The position numbers were made by a program, and so were the translations under genes. A stretch of DNA of 10,411 bases from Cephalothrix spiralis. Taxonomy: Eukaryota; Nemertea; Palaeonemertea; Archinemertea; Cephalotrichidae. The first letter of the stretch is position 1; every line of letters starts with the position of its first letter. The stretch lies in assembly GCA_032353305.1 (NCBI GenBank), contig JAUCNG010405138.1:1-10411 (forward strand), given 5' to 3'. Below the pieces are notes generated by a model. It ran no database searches, had not been told where the DNA came from, and saw only the letters and a list, made by a program, of their open reading frames with translations. Positions 6,767 to 10,411 of the stretch are shown piece after piece.

Positions 6767-9409
6767 TTAATCAACGATTTCAACAGGAACCATGAAGCAG
6801 AAAATGTCCTTTGAGTTGGCGTCAGTGAGTTCCCATTTTACAACGACTTTAAGCTGAAAATAATTGAATATAGTCGTTTAGAAATATTTTGTGTAAAGTT
6901 TTAAAAACATTCTCGTGACGGACACAATTTAATTTTTGAGACACCAAAACCTTTTGAGATAAAAAATTAAATAAATTTGAAGAATAGAAATTTAACATGT
7001 GAATAATATCGAAATTACCTATTTTATTAAATATTTTAGCTCGAAACTTCTAAAAGTGTTTCTAACAATTTGGAACTGTCAAATATTGTGATTAATGATT
7101 TGGCGAATGAAATTCATGGGCGAAGTTAAGTGTCGTGGGTTCGAATGTTTTAATATGAATCTGGTTAAAAAAATGTTCGTTTACAGATGATTTGGATATC
7201 GATTATGTCAGGGTATTATGAAACATGATATATTACCCTAGAACGAGGATGCCTAGAACAAAAAAGACATGACTTAGGCTTACCTTGGGGTACATTGATT
7301 TGACAGACAGCTTCTGGGTGTAGCTGTAACTTGAACCAGTCTTGAGTGGGCAAGCGAGACCAGAATCCTTGCAGCCATCTGGGTTATCAAGTGGGAATGG
7401 TGCTGGGATACCCAAAATTATACCATGGACAACAGATGTGGCAGATGTAGTATCGGTGGCTAAAATGGTGAAGACATAATCATGAAAATTATAATGCTCG
7501 TGTAATGCACCAGGGTGAAAATAGCGCTGCGTAGCGCTAGCACTAGGATCGGCTAGAGCGGCGCTAGGCATAGGATGGGACATTTTTCAAGCGCTGTAAG
7601 TCGCTATGGATCACCATGGATCGCCCATTTAAAATTATTACAGAAAAAATCCGCTTGCAAATGGAATAAATAAGCAAAACACAGAAATTTTTGAGAAAGA
7701 ATAACTTTCAGCTTAATTTTGCTTTTTATAAAATGTTTTTTCAGATACTATATAGTCTATAAAATAAAAATTGCGCTCTGTAGCGCTATGTACCGCCACC
7801 CGGGGACTTAGCGCTAAAGGAGTTCCGTGGATCGGGGGCGACCCACCAATTTCTAGCGCTATGATCGCCTTAGGCGTCGATTTCGCCCCTCCCCCCGGTG
7901 CATTTCATAAACTGGTGCAATAAGTTTAAAGGCCGTATACATCAAAATAATTTGTTTGCATAACAATATAAAGAAAACGCGTTGAACCGTGTAATCAACG
8001 ATGCCGAAGATTGGGGACAGGTGTTACAGTTCTCTACTACACATAATTGTAGCAAAATATTCAATCCAAATGGTCTAATTAACCATTTTTGATCACGATA
8101 GACTTTATCACAGACCCTATTTAGGCAACATTTACCCCCCAAAGTTACTTAAATTGCCCAAATATTTGATTGAAAACTACAAATTTTTAAAAGACAAATT
8201 TTTCCTTACCTGAATCAAATTCAACTACTACGGAAACATCTGAACCTCTCTTGAGTGGGCATGGTAAAGCAGTGCATCCAGAAATGTCAACTGTCTTAAT
8301 TTTTCCATCGACAGAACCTTAAAAATAATGAAGCTATAAATTAATAGGAATATAATCTAAATCGTACCCAAATTATATATGAAGGCCTTTTGGGATTCGG
8401 CGTTTCGTCCCTTTGGTCTTTTGAAAATTTTCCTTTTAGAATTTTTTCCTTTCGGTGTAATGTCTTTTTGGCCATATGTCATTTTGGATTCGGGATATAT
8501 CTTGTTTACAGGTCTAGCAATAAAAGTGGTCACGCGGAAATAATCACGCTAAGACTGTTGATTAACGTCAGGTTCAAGTGCTTTCTTCCGTAGAAAATTC
8601 AGTAATAAAAATGATTAAATAAAAGTTTTTGTTCAATTTCTTAAATGGCTAAATTCTAATAATTAATTTTTTAAACTTTATAAAGGAATTTTACCTTTAT
8701 TTATCGTGTTTTGTCCTCTACAGAATACATAATGCTCTAATAGCATGGCAACATATTAATGATGAAACGTTTTGAAAAAATAAAGACTTTTTTAAAATAT
8801 TGAATAAGATAAAAAGATTCAGCCCTCCAAGAATGGAGGAGACACAAAATATTAAGAGTTTCCTAAAGACGGTTATATGGAACACTTTTCGACAAAATGA
8901 ATTTTAGACTAGATTTCATGAAAAAGATTTTAAAACAGAATGGGATCACAAATTAGGTCTGATTATGATTATAGCAGGATGATTTTAAATCAATACCTTC
9001 CAAAGGTTTTGTAATTCTAAATACTGTTTTAATAAAAATATTTCTATAAAGTGAAAATGGACACAGCTAAAGGAAGCAACAGAAACTCAGTTTCTTTGAT
9101 GTCGAACTAACAACTCTAAACCTTAATGCCAGGTCTTTAGTTTTTAATTGTTGGAGAGCTGAGTAAATTTGTGTAAATATAGATATCGAGTTTTAAATTT
9201 TTTTAAAAGTTCAATCAAAGTGTTCACCTTCGCAAGCTTCGGCAATGTTTAAAATTGTCAGAAAGCATAAGAAAGAATGATTATGACATACTAAAAATTG
9301 TATAATTGGAAAAGGAAAAAATAATTTTTTGCTTACCACAGTCCTTAAATGTAACCTTCTCTGCAAGAGCAAGACCCAAAATTGCAACGAATACTGCTAT
9401 ACGAATCAT
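6767..9409 (-). CDS. NPC2: NPC2-like secreted lipid/sterol-binding protein, gene 1 (complete, 4 exons)
   Basis: Seen: four exons on the minus strand join into a 147-aa open reading frame: 9337-9409, 8210-8317, 7284-7459 and 6767-6853. All introns are GT-AG, with phases 1, 1 and 0. The first 16 residues (MIRIAVFVAILGLALA) form a signal peptide. The mature part has the NPC2 pattern: KDCGSVDG, CTALPC, VVHGI, a PAPFP loop, DNPDGCKDSGLAC, a YSY strand and VVKWEL...FC near the end. Cysteines fall at about residues 24, 39, 44, 90, 97 and 138, matching the three disulfides known in human NPC2 (C27-C140, C42-C47, C93-C99). Human NPC2 is 151 aa, so this copy is full length. Known of the family: a beta-sandwich ML domain that binds cholesterol or other lipids in the lysosome or outside the cell, passing sterol to NPC1. 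No N-X-S/T glycosylation site is present. The ATG is the only in-frame start near the signal peptide. Substrate and location are inferred from the family. Confidence 0.94.
7506..7919. repeat. GC-rich foldback region rich in TAGCGCTA, in intron 2 of gene 1
   Basis: TGCACCAG at 7506-7513 recurs inverted at 7912-7919, with a second inverted GGTGCATT near 7897-7904. The palindrome TAGCGCTA occurs at 7532, 7781, 7809 and 7854, with a variant TAGCGCTG at 7522. The region is far richer in G and C than the flanking DNA. It looks like a decayed inverted-repeat element. It begins about 45 bp upstream of the exon 3 acceptor of gene 1. No target duplication is evident. Confidence 0.45.
8318..9336 (-). 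other. Intron 1 of gene 1
   Basis: A 1,019-bp GT-AG intron. The part at about 8380-8500 has recurring CCTTTTGG, TTTCGG and TTTTTGG words, like a degenerate tandem repeat read through a short open frame. The remainder is plain AT-rich DNA with nothing recognisable. Confidence 0.6.
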
Positions 9410-9446
9410 GATGATGAGTTAAGTGATACAATGTTCGAATCACCAG

Positions 9447-9454
9447 TATTTATA
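9447..9454 (-). promoter_or_regulatory. Candidate TATA box of NPC2-like gene 1
   Basis: The minus strand reads TATAAATA here, 38-45 bp before the gene 1 ATG. A start about 30 bp downstream would leave a 5' leader of only about 10-15 nt. The same octamer lies upstream of gene 3 at a similar distance. The transcription start itself is inferred. Confidence 0.55.
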
Positions 9455-9476
9455 TTCGATTTAGATGATCTGCTAT

Positions 9477-9483
9477 CTTATCA
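9477..9483 (-). promoter_or_regulatory. GATA-factor motif TGATAAG upstream of gene 1
   Basis: TGATAAG on the minus strand, 68-74 bp before the ATG and 22 bp above the TATA box. A second TGATAAG occurs at 9622-9628. TGATAAG is the well-known gut-type GATA site in several animals. The motif is short, so function is an inference based on its position and recurrence. Confidence 0.35.
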
Positions 9484-10411
9484 AAAAAAGATTAAATCTA
9501 TAATGCATTAATAATTGTTACATAATGTCCATGAAGTAACCATTAAATCGATCCAACATCAAACCTAATGGCAGAAATTTCAAGTTCACTGTTAAGAGAC
9601 TTTAGACTTAAGAAAATATGACTTATCAAATCGACATTGCAAAATAATAAAAACGGATGAAGTAGTTCATTATATGTCAATATTTCGAAATAGATAGTTA
9701 GGGGAGTAAGCAAATTTTTCTATCTAAAGCATAATCATCATCAAATATACATAAAAACTATTAACATAGTAATCAAAATTCAAAATCACGATAAAATATC
9801 GTACGATGCTAGATATGGTAAAATCATTATTACGTGGTTGATATCATAGCGCCATCCCATCGCCTGATGTATTAAATCTGTGATAAATGAATAAAATGAC
9901 GAATATTTTGGACAAAAGTTTACAAGGTTAAATAAATGTTCAAATTCTACAGATTGAGATCTGAACTTTGGAATCACGCGATACGTTTTGTAAATATTTT
10001 TAAATAATTTGAATGAGTAAGTGAAAACATAAAATATAAATTTTGTGAATTGGTGGTACGAAACTAGGTCATTAGGCCTTCTAATTTACTATCTGATTAT
10101 GTGTGTTTGTATATATACAATATATCGAGCAATACATGACAAGAGATATCAATATAAGTCAAGTTCAACTTTTTAGTTTTTCGACACAGCGAAAATTGTA
10201 AACAAAGATTTATATAAACAAAGTCAAAATTACCAATATTTAGGTGTCTATAATAAACGAATTTACAATTTTGGATTAATTTATCGATGTTGATGAAAAC
10301 CATAAAAAATCGCATGTTTTCATTTAGGTATCTTAAAAATACGCCACTGGCGCGACGGAGCTCACTTGGAAATGACACCTAGCGGCGTAAATATGAACTT
10401 AACTGATCAAA

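Larger units (their letters stand above)
9410..10411. other. Upstream region of gene 1
   Basis: Beyond the TATA box and the two TGATAAG motifs, nothing convincing is seen. No alignment to the upstream blocks of genes 2 and 3 was recognised by eye. A 12-bp imperfect inverted repeat (10340-10351 and 10378-10389, core TACGCC) lies near the right edge. The minus-strand frame at 10097-10378 is AT-rich and shows no known domain. Confidence 0.5.

Noticed and set aside
7233-7583. 116-aa minus-strand open frame
   Set aside because: It is exon 3 of gene 1 read through into both introns. The splice sites at 7459/7460 and 7283/7284 give the real limits.
10097-10378. 93-aa minus-strand open frame near the right edge
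   Set aside because: Very AT-rich, no recognisable domain, signal or splice context. A chance frame is more likely.
10340-10389. TACGCC inverted repeat resembling a paired CTCF-like site or a transposon end
   Set aside because: Only 12 bp with two mismatches, and the match to a CTCF core is poor. Too weak to call without binding or repeat data.

Overview
This is eukaryotic genomic DNA from an animal. It is AT-rich and mostly non-coding. Its genes are short, split into four exons by GT-AG introns of about 0.3-1.3 kb, and they lie among SINE-like and MITE-like repeats. The species cannot be fixed from the window. The gene family, the intron sizes and the repeat load would suit a marine invertebrate (an echinoderm or a similar group), but that is a guess. 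No bacterial, phage or viral gene is visible.

The coding content is a head-to-tail array of three NPC2-type genes, all on the minus strand. They encode small secreted proteins of the ML (MD-2-related lipid recognition) family. From right to left: gene 1 (9409-6767) is complete, 147 aa, with all six expected cysteines. Gene 2 (5392-3500) is complete, 133 aa, and has an in-frame 39-nt deletion in exon 2 that removes two of those cysteines. Gene 3 (1636 to beyond the left edge) shows exons 1 and 2 only. Splice sites and intron phases (1, 1, 0) agree wherever they can be compared. Exon 1 is 73 nt in all three genes, and exon 4 is 87 nt in both complete genes.

Genes 2 and 3 are the closest relatives: their signal peptides are almost the same. 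Their upstream DNA is also alignable, at 2462-2940 against 5901-6303, including an identical 35-bp stretch. The unit that duplicated last therefore carried its 5' regulatory DNA. Genes 1 and 3 have a TATAAATA box about 40-58 bp before the ATG with a GATAAG motif just upstream; gene 2 has only a weaker TATA-like site and no close GATAAG.

Introns and spacers hold the mobile and repetitive DNA. Intron 1 of gene 3 has a 246-bp element with inverted ends and a perfect 8-bp target duplication, plus a 292-bp element with 49-bp inverted ends. Intron 1 of gene 2 has a tRNA-derived SINE. Intron 2 of gene 1 has a GC-rich foldback region rich in TAGCGCTA. The spacer between genes 2 and 3 has a possible second retroposon with an A/TAA tail and a 21-bp minisatellite. 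The array looks like an ordinary but actively changing ML-family expansion; the loss of a whole disulfide in gene 2 is the most notable feature.
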